Shown: positions 23,408-36,634 of the stretch, in pieces
How positions within the stretch are numbered: position 1 is the first letter of the stretch
Layout: the number at the start of each line of letters is the position of its first letter
Origin: Atopsyche davidsoni
Lineage: Eukaryota; Arthropoda; Insecta; Trichoptera; Hydrobiosidae
NCBI GenBank assembly: GCA_022113835.1
Contig: JAILWY010000008.1
Coordinates: forward strand, 5,076,001-5,140,000
DNA: 64,000 bases
Direction: 5' to 3'
The notes under the pieces: model-generated
The model's database searches: none
Seen by the model: only the letters and a program-made list of their open reading frames with translations
Told to the model about the DNA's origin: nothing
Made by a program: the position numbers and the translations under genes

Positions 23408-24643
23408 TCAGTAGTGTGCATTAATTTTAAGTATTTTGTAAGAGATGGAGTTACTAGTATTGAATCGCATCAGGCTATACTTTAACATTTCATTGTGAAG
23501 CGACAAGTGTGTTTTTAGTATATGTCATATCGCTGAAGTGTGTACAACATTTTTTTTTAGGAGCTCTCAACATGTCAACTTTTGTACCAACAAAACGCAA
23601 TTTGCGGGAAGCTTTACTTTTTTGTTTCAATTGGAAGAAAAAAGTAGCTGAAAGTCACCGATTGCTGTGTGAAGTTTATAGTGAACGTGTTCCATCGCAA
23701 CAAACGTGTGAGAACTGGATTCAACGCTTTAACAATGGTTATTTCGATGTGGATGACAAAGAACTTCCAGGCCAACCAAAAAAAATTCTATGATGAAGAA
23801 TTAGAGGCATTGCTCGATAAAAACTCGTGTCAAACGCAAGCAGAACTCGCAAAATCATTAAAAGTTAATCGAGCAACAATTTTGAGACGCTTAAAAGCAT
23901 TGGGAATGATTCAAAAGCAAGGAAATTGGGTGCCATATGAATTGAAGCCGATTTAAGTCGAAAGACGATATTGCATTTCAGAAATGCTTCTTGAACGCCA
24001 CAAAAAGAAGTCATTTTTGTATCGTATCGTCAATGGTGATAAAAAATAGATTCACCGCGACAACCCGAAACGTAAAAAATTATGAAGTAAGCCCGGATAT
24101 GTATCAACAACGACGGCCAAGCTAAATATTCATGGCGCCAAGGTAATGCTGAGAAGTTGGTGGGATCAGAAGAGTGTCATCCACTATGAGCTGCTGAAAC
24201 CAGGCCAAACTTTCACGGACAAGTTCTACAGACAACAATAGATGCGTTTGAAGCGAGCATTGGCAGAAAAAACGACCAGAATATACGACCAGGCACGAGT
24301 CTGTAATTTTTCATCATAACAATGCAACCGGTTAAAACATATTTGGAAAACAGTGGATGGGAAGTTCTGCCTCACCCGCCTTATAGTCCAGACCTTGCCC
24401 CTTCCGACTACCACTTGCTTCGATCGATGCAGAATGCCCTTTCTGGAATACGCATCACTTCTGAACAGGGTATCAAAAATTGGCTTGATTCATTCTTGGC
24501 TTCAAAAGACGAACAGTTCTTTTGGGATGGAATCCATAATTTCCCGAAAGATGGGATAAAGTAGTGGCTAGCGATGGACCAATTTTTTATAATAAAGCTC
24601 CAATTTCACGAAGAAAATCCTTAAAATTATTGCACACTGCCAA
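23408..24643 (+). mobile_element. Full-length degenerate mariner transposon
   Basis: The ends form 28-bp inverted repeats with about 5 mismatches, sharing AGTGTGCA and TAATTTTAAG. They are flanked by TA on both sides (23406-23407 and 24644-24645), the mariner target duplication. Length is 1236 bp, usual for mariner. It carries one broken transposase gene (23572-24564). Confidence 0.85.
23572..24564 (+). pseudogene. Broken mariner transposase (mauritiana-like)
   Basis: The reading starts MSTFVPTKRNLREALLFCF, like the N terminus of Mos1-type mariner transposases, and continues through a helix-turn-helix region (QTQAELAKSLKVNRATILRR) to the linker WVPYEL. It is dead: a frameshift in an A-run near 23780, in-frame stops near 23954, 24047, 24082, 24238 and 24317, and a second frameshift near 24320. 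The first catalytic Asp survives (IVNGD). The HDNA motif of the second Asp reads HNNA. The third motif [14 protein letters not shown] is intact, ending in a WDGIHNFP segment. The conserved order of the blocks shows a single decayed gene. Mariner acts by TA-targeted cut-and-paste; this copy cannot encode the enzyme. Confidence 0.9.
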
Positions 24644-24764
24644 TAAAGCATTAAAATAATAATTTTTTGTAATTTTTATAGTTTTTATTTGTTGAATTTT
24701 AAGAAAAAAAAATTATCATCGAGAGGGTTTTTCTCAAAATTAACAAAAAAAAAAAGAAAAATTC

Positions 24765-24985
24765 CCGCCACGAGTTTAATTAGCGTCCATCTTTAATCAC
24801 CGCCCAATTTCAACTTCCTGGCCGAGGCAGGTGAGCAGCACCACGTCGCGCCCGTTCCAATAAGCGCCGGTAATTGCAGGGTCGGATTAAGAAGGGCGTC
24901 GCAGGAATTGTAATCGACCATTAAGGGGGTGCTAAATACATGGAGAGAGTGAAAAAAAATTGCTCCACCCCTACGCCTAATACAG
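24765..24985. other. GC-richer island just right of the mariner
   Basis: The local GC peak contains several TTAAT/ATTAA homeodomain-type core words (TTTAATTAGCG, GGTAATTGC, CCATTAAGGG). A 91-codon minus-strand frame through it has no recognisable domain. With 22915-23245 it brackets the mariner. Confidence 0.35.
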
Positions 24986-27900
24986 TTTACACGTGACAGA
25001 AGTGGCGGTCTTTCTATTAACTTAAAATAAATTATTTCCGTCGATTTTTTTTTTTGAACTTCCTGCACTATGAACCTCTGCGTTTAAAAATGTTTTTATA
25101 TAATTAGATTTTTTTCCAACATGTTTTTGGATAATCAAAACATGGTGTTATTTTTGTGAACACTTTTATTCTAAGACTGGGCGTTGTATTAAGTTAAAAA
25201 TATTTGTGACTTGTATGTAATATTAATGCAATCAATGAATCAGTGGGAACTGAAATTTTTTTGAAGTCAGAGTAAATAAGTTTAATTTATTATTTCATTA
25301 ATTAAACTAAATACAAATTGTAAAAATATAATTTTAATATAAGTGGTAGAGTAGTGTATTATTTGGTTTTCGTTCATAATCAAATGTTTGTTTTATGAAC
25401 ATAACAAAGATCTGAATTAGAGGCTGTGAATACTTGACGGATTCATTTCAAGTTATACACAGGACGAATAAAGGTAAGTGACTGAAAAAAATATTTAACA
25501 TCAGACAAAATGTATTTATTTCAAAGAGGATGTTTAATTAAATTTTCTTAAACTTTCTTTATATATAAAGACTTTTGAGAGAATCGTAATTATTGTTTAA
25601 TTATAAAACGATTGCTTTAGGAGGATATTGATTTAGTGCCTGTGCTGTTAGTTTGTATCCTCCAATATGTCGACACTATGACGTCTTGTTGCTTAATTTT
25701 ATGTGCTAGGATAATCATGAATTTAATATACTTTGATTTTAAAATAATAAAAATATTTTTTCTTCAAGAAGTTATGAATAGATAAGATTCGTACAACTTT
25801 TTGAATCACTCTGTATACTTGTTCCCTGACATGTTGACGCAACATTTTTTTACATCCCCCGTGGAACAAAGTAGTAAAATTACTGCGTTTGATTGATTGC
25901 GGTCAGAGAATACGGCGGATTCTATAAAAAAAGCCCAGGTTTATGCCACCATAATAAAAATTCCGGAAATAGTGCTTTTTTACTAGGTAATCTATTCTGA
26001 TGAGCTTTATACGCACAGAAGGTTTCCTTCTAAAGGCAATGTCAACATTTAAGGAAGATTTACAACCTGATATTGTATTTTTCTATCATCATCGTGAAAG
26101 CATCTGCCTCTAGTCAACCGCTGGACATAAACCTCTCGAAAAGGCTTTGCCACAACTTCTTAATTATTAACTCATTCGTATATTTTGATTTTATACTTTT
26201 TTTATGCTTATGTACTGATTACATAGAACATGAAAAAAGTTAACTATGCGATTTTTTTATTTTGACTCATATTTAAACTATCAATAAGAAAGATTTTTTT
26301 ACGCAAGTTATCGCAAGTGTTCATATAATTGAATATTTTTAATAAACCAATGCATATTCTCGAATATATTTGTTAGTCAATTAAATGATAATTAATTTAT
26401 ACTTGCATATTAAGATTTCAATAACAAAGACACGTTACAAGTAAAATATTAGAAGATTTTGTAAAAACACACTGCATAAAAAAGGAAAAAAAAATGAACA
26501 CCTTGAATTTTTGCTTTAAAAGTTTATTAAAAACGATAATAGTATTTGTGTTATTGTTTTAATGCATTTTAAAAAAAGCTTGGAATACAAAAATAATAAT
26601 TTTCAGGTATTTCAGTAAACTTGATTCCTAAAATAGAAAATAATGATGACGATGCCAAACTCATAGATAACCATACAAATTTTGTAATTAAACGTTCTAA
26701 TAACCTAAAATATACTATGTTTATAATTTAAGAGAACTAAAAATATAGACCTAAAGATTCTAAGGATGTTTTTGTTACTGTCTTTGACATATGAAGAAAT
26801 ATTTATTTCATTTTATTATTTTAAAACGTCAATTTAAATTTGTCGATTTAATTGATTTTCCAAAGCAATGTCAAGTTAGTACAAACTCATAGCACTGCTT
26901 TTTAATTTTGATGATTTTAAAATAAAATAGCAAAATGCCTTTAGTAAAACATGAATCAGATATAAATTTGTTTTGTAGAGAATATATTTATTATTTGTAA
27001 TTAAAACTCAGACTTAATGTATCGCATTAAAGCACGAAACAAACAAGTCTATAAAAATGCTATATTTTAAAGGATCTTCAAATGGTTCACTCGAGTTATA
27101 TATTCAAAGATGAAGTAAAATGTTTAATCGTAAAAAACTTAATACCTGTTTGCTATAAAAATTTTAAATCTTTAAAATTTCAAATATATTAGTTAACGTA
27201 TTATGGCTCAAAAATTCTAGACTACACCCATTGAAGAATCAAAAATACTGAATCTTTAGTACATGGATATTTGATCTAGTTTTTTTGTATTTATAATTTT
27301 TTTACAACAGATTAAAAACACTCTGAAATATACCACCAGAATCATTTAGGATTGTTTTGTAATAAATAAACTGGTGTTTTTATTACGTTTTTTACTAGAC
27401 AAATAGATTTATTAGGCAGGGATAAATGAAATTATATATTAATAGAAAATATAATTATATGATTAAAACGAAATTTTCAATACAAAATTATGAAATTAAA
27501 AAAAAATACACCAAAAGAATTATTGTAAATTATATACTACTCTGAGAAAGACCGATTTTTCAATATAATAGAAAAATATGTTTTCTTTCAAGTGAAAATC
27601 TTTTGATACAATAATCTTAATCATTTTTTTGAGATGAAGAAGAGCAGGAAGAGCCCATTACTAAAATAAAAAAAAACTCAAATAAAGTTTGGAAAGGGCT
27701 AGTTCAAAATAAAAGTGGTCTCTTCTTCAATTTCGAAAAACAACTAATAATATAAATGTATGCCAATAATAATTAACATAAATATTATAGCCTTAACCAT
27801 TTATTTTTGAAATTAATATAATAAATTTATATAACAAACAATACAATATATTAAATTTGCTCTCAGTTTTATTTTAAAACATTTTTAATTCACTTTCTAA

Positions 27901-28778
27901 ATAATTTTTTTTTCCGTGTTGTTTTCCAAAGGCTTTGTTCACTTCACAGTTTTCAAGAAGGTGCAGAAACCTCTTTAAAAGTGCATTAAAACATACGGAA
28001 CATTTTAAAATGCTCAAGAAAATTTTCAACTTTATTTTCTAGAAGCTGTGCTGCACTTGCGTTTCAAATAAAAATATATATAAAAACGGAACTTTATGTA
28101 CCCAGTCCACATATCGAGAAAGATAAATTGTATTTTGATTAAAATTAAAACAATTTTCTACTTTGATTAATTTTTGTTACGCAGTTATTAAAATCAGAAT
28201 TTTTAATTATTTTACAACCATGAACTTGAACTCTCATATGGGGCTTACTCGCATATATTTTTTAACTCTATATTGACTGCGAAATAATTTTAATTGAAGG
28301 TTGTAAAATGTGCGTTGATGTTGAGCTAGATATTGTATGGATTTGTGAGCCAAATCCAACCCACAAATCTCACTATTGATACAACTATATAATATTATTT
28401 TTTACGTTTCCAGTCACAAAAATATTTTATAAAAAGATAACTTGCCAACAAAAAAAAAATTAACAATACAAATGCGAATATTTAAATACAAACATGAACT
28501 AAAAAGGCGAACTTGTTTGCTCGGATAAAAAAAATATGAAAGCATTTAAACTTCTTTCGACAGAACTACTTTTTGTACACTTTTATCACCAACTTAGTTC
28601 AAAACTAAAGCTATTTTAAAAAGCTCGGGCTTAAAATAAACGTCACTATTCAGAAAACTGTATAAATATCTTTAAGCCAGCGTCTATTTTTCTGAAAGCG
28701 ATACTCTTCTTGCGTTTCATTCATGAGCCTTAAAACAAACGACAATATACCAATTTGCATTTTGATGATGATTTAAAC
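24986..28778. other. AT-rich gene-free stretch
   Basis: I see no open frame above background, no repeat ends and no RNA gene across this region. Short A/T homopolymers are frequent. Confidence 0.5.
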
Positions 28779-29006
28779 TTTTTAATATTTTGAATAAAAA
28801 TACTTGAGTGATTTTCCACATTTTTGTTTTTATTAGTGACCGGTTTCGCCAACCTTTCACGTTGGCATTATCAAACAGAGTCTACACTAATAAACACTAA
28901 TAAACACTAATAAAAACAAAAATGTGGAAAATCACTCAAGTATTTTTATTCAAAATATTAAAATGGAATTCCACCAAGTACTCTCTGTCAAAAATATTGA
29001 ATTTCT
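28779..29006. mobile_element. Palindromic retroposon-like element with 13-bp target duplication
   Basis: It is flanked by TGATGATTTAAAC at 28766-28778 and 29007-29019. Arms 28781-28838 and 28905-28962 form a perfect 58-bp inverted repeat. Between them lie the hammerhead-like motif (minus strand, 28838-28874) and a CACTAATAAA unit repeated about three times (28885-28915). The tail GGAATTCCACCAAGTACTC followed by CTGTCAAAAATATTGAATTT is shared with 60910-60955 and partly with 4676-4712. It belongs to the same family as 12008-12172. Confidence 0.75.
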
Positions 29007-29224
29007 TGATGATTTAAACGTCATAAGATCTAATAATTTGTTATACCTCTACATATTTAAACAGGAAGCCATACTTCTGCGTACTCCAACCACAATCAAA
29101 TAGCACACAAGCTCCAAGGTTGTTAAGAAGCACCCCCTAGATAATAATTTAAAGCATGTAAAATATAACACAGCATAAACACCAAATACCACACATGAGC
29201 TTTCTAAAGACATACTTGTGAGAT

Positions 29225-29430
29225 TCGTCATCAGAGACCATCCCTTACGTCCTCCCCATGGGAGGCTAAGGCGCTACTCCATGAGTACCCCATAGTGTCG
29301 GTCACTACGCTCGGAGCAGGAACAAACCGCAGAGAGACCTCTCTGCAAGTCAAGTAGGGAGACAAGGGAAAGAGCCTTTTCTAGCTAACAAGATTAAGCT
29401 CACAGGGTAGTCACTGTGCTGCCTCTCCGA
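29225..29430. other. GC-richer island, unidentified
   Basis: The local composition peak includes CTCCCCATGGGAG. No ORF continues through it. It could be an old SINE or a regulatory element; no polymerase III boxes were recognised. Confidence 0.3.
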
Positions 29431-30816
29431 AGAAGACAAAAAAGAGATTTTAAAATATTAATTATCAAGTCACAGACAGTCGAACACTTGACTATTTTCG
29501 TTAAAATCCGTCAAAATTGAGATTGAACATACTCAAAAAGGTGGTTTGTAATATATCAGAAGTAAATATTTTTGATTCAAAGTGATTTTCTTTTTTTTCC
29601 ACTTCGAAGTTATATCGAAAAGATATTTATTTAAAATAGACAACGGTTGCTAATGTATACGAAAATACATAAAAATAAAAGACAGTTTTAAAAATTATTT
29701 ATAATGATTACCCTGAAGAATTTTTGTTAAAAAACATTATAAGGCTATTTTATAAAACCTTTAAATTTCTTTTTTTTAATTGATTTTATTTTGTTCGAAA
29801 CTTCCGGAATCCTAAGAAGTAAATTTTGATTAAATAAAAATAATTCCCATTAACGATAAACGAAACACCACTTGAATAATAATTAAAAACTTTTGAGATG
29901 GAAATTCTTGTTCTGAATGAATTACATCTGAAAAAATCAGTACTTTTTTGGGGAGGAAGATCTCTCTGGAAGCTTGCGCTCTCTTGAGACTCCAATCAGA
30001 CTAACAATTTAGAACATAATAATCCGGAAGTATATGGTTCCAATTATATAAGAGGGTCCTGCAGACCGTAAGGCTTTCATTGAATGGCTAAAGTCCCTGA
30101 AACCTGCCTTAAGGTTCTATTGAATGGTTTTCAGGAAGGGGATGTGCTTTTCGTCGAATTTTACTACGACCAAATTTTTTTGAAATGAATTTTGTTTGTA
30201 ATTTTTTTTATTAAAAAGTTGTAGAGAGCTTTCGAACTAAATTGATTTGTTAAAAAAATATTTTTTGTAATGTATTTTATTTTGTTATTTTAAATATCTC
30301 CTTTCAAAATCTTCATTTTTATGTCGTATTTTATGATAGACTAAATAACATAAAATGGTTTGTCTCATCGATTAGGTTTTGTTTTCCGGATTTATCAAGA
30401 GTTTTAAATTTTCAGGCATAAATTGTTTCGACACAACACTTTAATTTCCTGAATATGATATCATAAATGGCAAGTAAAATGTTGTAACAAATATCACAAA
30501 AACAAACCAATAATATCTGAACCAGAACTTTGAAAAGGTGTACATATTTTTTTATTGAACATCCGATAAATTTAAGATAAGTCATTCATTTCTAGGAAAA
30601 TAAAGGTAAGATGTGCTTTAATTTCAACGCAAATTTCCTTTATTACTCTGTTTTATATTTTTTATACCAATAAGAATAAAGTGAAAAATGGTGAGTTTTT
30701 TTTATTAATAATATATTTGTCCAAAATTTAAATAACTTTCGATAAAACAAATATGTGACTCTAAGGATGCGTCCCTAGTTTGCAGGGTTGGTCACGTTCT
30801 CAGACCGGGAGGATAA
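29431..30816. other. AT-rich gene-free stretch
   Basis: Nothing recognisable apart from a modest GC-richer patch at about 30050-30160. Confidence 0.45.
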
Positions 30817-30897
30817 ATACAGGGTGTACCAAATATCCTGGTCCTTTGTGGCTCCAGTCGTACGGTCCGAGAACGAAGCGGAAAGGTCACCCTGTAT
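30817..30897. mobile_element. Tiny fold-back MITE with ATACAGGGTG ends
   Basis: ATACAGGGTGTACC at the left and GGTCACCCTGTAT at the right form inverted ends about 81 bp apart. A second inverted match (ACGTTCTCAGACC near 30794-30806 with GGTCCGAGAACG near 30865-30876) makes a larger nested hairpin. ACAGGGTG termini are common among arthropod MITEs. Confidence 0.5.
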
Positions 30898-33800
30898 CAA
30901 AATTTTTACAATTTTGTTTAGAGCTTAATAGAGCAGTGAATTACTCGTATATTGAAATTAAATAAAAAACTTCATATTTAAAAATAAACTTTAGCTGTCT
31001 TTGATGTGTATAGTTGTTGGATAGCAAAAACATCAGATGATTTACATCAGTTACTCATATTTTGTATATTTTTGCTAGCAAGCTTTTACAATTCACTCAA
31101 CGCTTTGTGTTATTACAAAAATTATGATATAGTAAACGTATTTGTTATTAAGTCCGTGAAAATCTTTCCATTTATGTGACTTGATTTGAAGTAATTTTTC
31201 ATGGCCTCTATTTGGACGAAACCCACAGACTCGTCCAACAAAAGAACTCTCATTTAATTTTGTTCCTTGCCCGAGTTGAGTGGAAAAATTACCCAAAAAG
31301 ACGGTCAATTTGTATTACTACAAAGCAAAATATAATGCCTTTGTATTCCACTGAAAAAATGTTGTCTATTCTTGGTTTTTAATCCCTAAAAAGGTTTTGC
31401 GGAGAAAAAAGTACATTTGATCTTTAGTAAGTAATAAAATAACTCGAATATTTATTAACAGAAATATCAAATTAAATAAAAATATATTGAAAGTCGTTTT
31501 AACAGCATCTTAATTGATTGATTTTAATAAAATATAAATACATTTATAAAATTAATATGTATGGATGGAGACAAGTATATATTTTTTTCAGTTTTCAGTG
31601 CATGAGTACGATAGTAAAAATAGTATTATAATTAAAGAATAAACATTGAATTATAAGTGAGAAAGTATATTTTGGAATGTGCTTAAATTAAAGACCCGTA
31701 GTAAACAATAAATTATCAAAGGTTTATACAAAAAAAACCAAACTTATACAAAAGCCAATTACCTCCATTGTGATACCCTTTTAGGGAAGTTAATAACTCA
31801 TCGTCCTCTCTGTTGTGTTTCATTCTTTATTTAGGAATTCAAATACAGTTGACTTTCAACCCTCGGCGTCCAGGTGCGGCCCGAAAAAAGTAATTTTTAA
31901 TTAAACTTAAGCTGCGAATAATTTGTGTTATTTTTGACAGCCCGTGATTAGGGTTACCTAGCTTTGTTTTGAATTAATTATTCTGCAAAAAAATGTATAC
32001 AGAGAATCCGACGCGATCCTCGGCGAGATGGCGAGAACATTTTTCGAACAACAATGGATTAAAGAATTCACCAGACGTTGCCATATTTGCTGTATTTATT
32101 TTAATTTAACCTATTTTAATTCAATTTATCTATTATATACGCATGTAAAAAAAACCATAAAAAGGGCTTGCAAATAGTAATAGCAATTGATGCTATATGT
32201 CGTTACTGATAAAGTGTCTAACTGCTACATAAACTATGAATACATTACAAAATTTTGGATTAATAATATTTTTATTTCTTAAAAAAAAACTATTAATTAA
32301 CTAAATATTTGATGATTGCTATTCTGATTGCAAAAATATATTGAAAATGTTTATAATAAATTACAGTTTGACACACAAGAGAATTTTTATGGCTCAGTAG
32401 TTAAAATAATTAAATCCTTCAATAAATTTTATTTCCGCCACAAGAAGACTTTTAATATGACAGGGTAAAATAATAAAAGCTTTTAATTTTTGTATTTTAT
32501 TCTCGTGGGTGTTTACTAGTAGAGTAAACTTATTTAATTCAGAGTAAATTTGATATTTTTTTAAATTTCATTACAATTGTTGCTTTTGTAAGAATTTCAG
32601 GGAAACAAGGTTGAACGCCGAATAATTTTTTTTACAGTACGATTATAGTGAATTCATAATTATTTGTTTTGTTTTCAGTACACAAAAGTAAAATTTCCCG
32701 TTCATTATATAACGCTTAATGAAAAAACGAAAAAAAACCTCTGGAGTGTGAATTAAAGTCGTTGATTTTTACACTATCGGGAATTAAATTATCATAAAAA
32801 TATAATTAAAAATATGACTAAGCTGATTCACAGTATTCAAAATACATAATAAATATCGTAATAAGCATATATAGATGTAAAGACAATGAGTCTTTCTTCA
32901 CAAATATTCAATGCATACACTACATTATTATATCAAGATAAACATCGCTTAAGCATATTAAATGTGATTTAAAATCGATGGTTTTCTTTCAGATAGTGTA
33001 GTTAATTAATTATAGATAAGTTTTTCATAATAGATATATCGGTTATAACCCGAAGCAAGGGTAGTTTTTCAGCGGTATAGATAACTTGATAATTTATTTA
33101 ATTCTCATTATTCAATAATCCCAAACAACCTTTATTTCCTTATAAAAGAAACAAATAAGGCAAGCAATGCAGTAAGTAATTTTTCAAACGTTTAACGTGT
33201 AAGTTACCTGCATTTTTTTTTATTATAATAATAGTAGTAGCTAATTTGAAGTTTTAGTTTTTTAGATGTTAGACTATTATGGGTTTTCACCGCTTTGACG
33301 TTTCAGTCCATCCCTGAATATTGTTCTTAGGTTTTTGTCACAGTACAGAAGCCAAAACGTTAGGGGATGAAAACTTTAAGCATTCCTACATCCAAAAAAC
33401 CAAATCAATTTTTAAAATTCTTAACGTATATAGAAAAAGCTTGTAGATCTTTAATTCAGTATATTATTTGCATGTTATAAGATTTTTTTACGATAAAACG
33501 AAATTAACAAAGTAAACATTTGAAAGTTTTTATAAAAACAGCATTAAATAGGGTTTTCTTTATGCTTTTCTACATGCAAAGTAGCAGATGAAAGCTTCGC
33601 ATGATCGTTAAGCGTCCTCCACTCTAACCAGTTTGATACTCTTTATTAAATCCAACAAACGATACAAGCAGAGCGGAGTCTGAATGTCCCACTTCTTGCC
33701 CCTCTTATCTTGCCCTAGGGTCCCAGTTTTTGCAATTGGCCCTGATTATGTGGGCCAGACGACAATTTGTATGCAAGTCCCGCGCTTGAAGATCTCCTCA

Positions 33801-35801
33801 GAGGTATAGTGTTTTTTGTGTTACTTATTAAGACAATCTTAGATGCATGCTTTTATTTGTGAGCTTTACTCACCAGTCTACAAATAACATGCTTACGAAA
33901 TTCATAAAGCTCACTAAAAAAATATTATTTGTAGCAAATTACCTGTAACATAGATTAATCGAATGAAGTTCTTAAATTTATTCTTACTAAAAAAATATAT
34001 ATTAAAGCCTTGATAATGTCTAAGAAGTCACCTTAAAAAAGATTGTTTGTGGCTTATAAAAAGTTACTTTTATTAATCCCATAACTATGCTATCAGAGTA
34101 GTATGTATCAAATACTTCAAAAAGTTTTGTTCATAAAGATTCACTTATAAATATTACCAAAGTATTATTTTTGAGTAACTCATTTAATCTTTAGTATAAA
34201 AATCATTGCATTTATTCTTACACGTGGAAATAACTTCAAAATCACGATAAGATTAAAATTGAGTCATTTAAAAGATAACAATAGGATTTTTGACACTGAT
34301 TATCAGTCCTATACTTAAGCAGTAAAAATCCTTTTCCTCATGAAATTCACCTTCAAAAAATAATTTAAAAACGTCAGAGAAAGCAATATATAATTTAAAA
34401 ACTAAGAAAAAAACACGTGTCAAAATTCATCTCGTATTCAGCTAAGATTTGTCAACGTATCATTTTTATTTGACGCGAACGAAATATTTAATATTTAATA
34501 ATTCTCGTCAAAAGGATATATGAAGTGCTTCTTGCAAAGCGCGTCTCGGTACCGTGTTGCTTGTTATAAAGTTTACCTGAGATTGAAATGTGATCCTTCG
34601 TCCTTGTAGCTTCTACGATCCACTCCCGAACGATACACAGACATTGAAATCACGACTTAAGCAAAACATCTACTTTGCTAACTCTATAGTCGTGAACTTC
34701 CGGGATATTATTAATGCTAAACATCTAAATGTATTTGATATAAACTAAACTACGCTCGACCTTCAGAATATGCTGATAAGCTTAGAGAAATATTATTTTG
34801 AAGATTGTACGCTTATTTTGTAAATAATTATTAATAAATCAGCATATTTTATCTGTGCAACTATTTTTTATTAAATATATAAATACTTAGCGTATAGACG
34901 GGAGCTTTTGGGATACAATTAATGCATAACACGTAAACGTATTTGATACCTTCAGAAAATGCTGTAAATAGATTAAACATCATATTTTGAAAATAATTTT
35001 AATACATATTTAATAATTTTGTATATATCACTTAAGCAGCCATTTGGTAAATAATAATTTGTATTATTAAGATTTTTATTTTGTGTATTCATTAAAAGTG
35101 CTTCAGGTATGTGTTTCACGTACGATTTTATAAAACAAAGTAAATTTTAAAACGATTTTCGAGATAAACGACTTTGAGGAAGTGAATGTCCATAAAATGG
35201 CCATCGGATGTAAATTTTCAACAACGCTTCTCCACGGCGTTGGCGGCAGATGTGGGGAAAATAAAAATAAAAAAAAACAACATTATAACAACACGCGCGG
35301 TATCTTATTTTGCAAACTACTCTAGTTGGATGTTTTTACTATGAATATAAAATATTGTAACTGTCTTTACGAGTTTCCTCCGGGCCCAGCGCTGACAATA
35401 AAATATTTTTTTCGCAAAGGGTAAATCGTATTTTATTTTTATTTCTTTTAAGCTGGGCGCAGTGAAGGCAACCGGCAACATGGAAGCAACCAGATACTTC
35501 AATTATTATTTGTTTTTTATTATTATTTTGTATGAGAAAAAAGTAATGATAATAGTTGTAAAAAATGATATAAGTTGTAATATCAAAAGTAAAAGCAACA
35601 TTAATATATACAGGCGAATAAGTAGGAGATGAAAATTATATTTGACTGACTTGACGACTTGCTGGTCAGGACTACTTACTCCTTTAGCAATTTAGATATT
35701 CACATTTGTTGTTTAATTATTAAGTATTTCAAATTAAACCTGTTTGTTGTGGTAAGTATTGGCAGGGATGAAATGTTACTATTAAGTAACTTAATACCAT
35801 G
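30898..35801. other. AT-rich gene-free stretch with minor repeats
   Basis: No gene recognised. A small GC-richer patch lies at about 31855-31885. A decayed inverted repeat lies at about 33283-33395 (ACGTTTCAGTCC facing GCCAAAACGTTAGG, outer GTTTTCA/TGAAAAC), probably a MITE or retroelement remnant. Another modest GC patch is at 33600-33800. Confidence 0.4.
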
Positions 35802-36242
35802 TCATAAGGCAGTGAATAAAGAGAGTGGGTAAGTTACTTGCTTGAGGTTCTGTTGTTTGTCCATGGCTGCCATTCTGTACCCTGAGCGTGTGTAAAGGAT
35901 CGGTAATGGAATAGTGGACATGGAATGATTGTAGAGGAATGTGCTCTGAAAGAACCTTGTCGAGGTGGAGAGGGGTCTTGCTGTTGTTTCTGCAGGAGTA
36001 TCAGATCTGAGACCCAGAGCTTTTGTAATTAAAATATTAAAAATAATGCTTATAGGCAGTAACAATACGCAGACTTTTCCTTCGAATATGAAATTGTGGT
36101 GTAGAAGGACCCGAAGACCTTCTACACCTTTTCCCCATAAGACTACCATGAACATTGGCTTAGCAAAAAAATATGTGAGATGGTGGTCTACCTTCTCTGA
36201 GAAGAGGCACCTGAAGAGGAAGAAGAGTAAACATTTTTTCAT
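35802..36242 (-). CDS. Unidentified 146-codon frame, probably not a functional gene
   Basis: This is the longest unexplained frame outside the ORs and hAT. It lies in a GC-richer stretch (35840-36240), starts ATG at 36242, and contains a hydrophobic run (CVLLLPISIIFNI). I recognise no family. A TTCTTCCTCTTCAG acceptor-like sequence occurs inside on the same strand. A plus-strand frame of 95 codons overlaps it. A perfect 11-bp stem with a 9-nt loop (36098-36108 with 36118-36128, GGTGTAGAAGG) also lies within. An old gene fragment, a regulatory island or chance are all possible. Confidence 0.15.
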   Translation of the reverse strand: MKKCLLFFLFRCLFSEKVDHHLTYFFAKPMFMVVLWGKGVEGLRVLLHHNFIFEGKVCVLLLPISIIFNILITKALGLRSDTPAETTARPLSTSTRFFQSTFLYNHSMSTIPLPILYTRSGYRMAAMDKQQNLKQVTYPLSLFTAL

Positions 36243-36327
36243 ATATCTATAGAATAATCATGAAAGATAAATTGTTTTTGATGTGTTTGATTTTGATAAA
36301 ATTTGAAAAAATTGCTTGGGTTTAATG

Positions 36328-36634
36328 CAGGGGTCTCCAACCTTTTTGCATCTTATAGCACATTTCAAATTCCGATCTGGTGCCGGGCACTATTTATTTT
36401 TTCAAAAGCAATGATATTTTGAAAATATTATATTGAAAGAATTATTATTTTGAAAATTATAACGATTTAATTTATTTCACTTATATTTCTCTGTTTAGCA
36501 ACTGAATATTATTTTTTTCATAACATTTCATTGTAAACTTAAATATTGTTTTATCGTAGTCGCACATCGGCGGGCACACGTAAAACGGCCGGCGGGCGCC
36601 ATGGTGCCCGCGGGCATAGGGTTGGGGACCCCTG
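36328..36634. mobile_element. 307-bp hAT MITE
   Basis: The left end CAGGGGTCTCCAACC and right end GGTTGGGGACCCCTG are inverted repeats with one mismatch, typical of the CAGGGGTC hAT group. An 8-bp target duplication is seen as GTTTAATG (36320-36327) and GTTCAATG (36635-36642), one mismatch. The right part is GC-rich (GGCCGGCGGGCGCCATGG). There is no transposase, so it must have been moved in trans. Confidence 0.9.

Noticed and set aside
24226..24414. 62-codon minus-strand frame
   Set aside because: Antisense shadow of the mariner transposase remnant.
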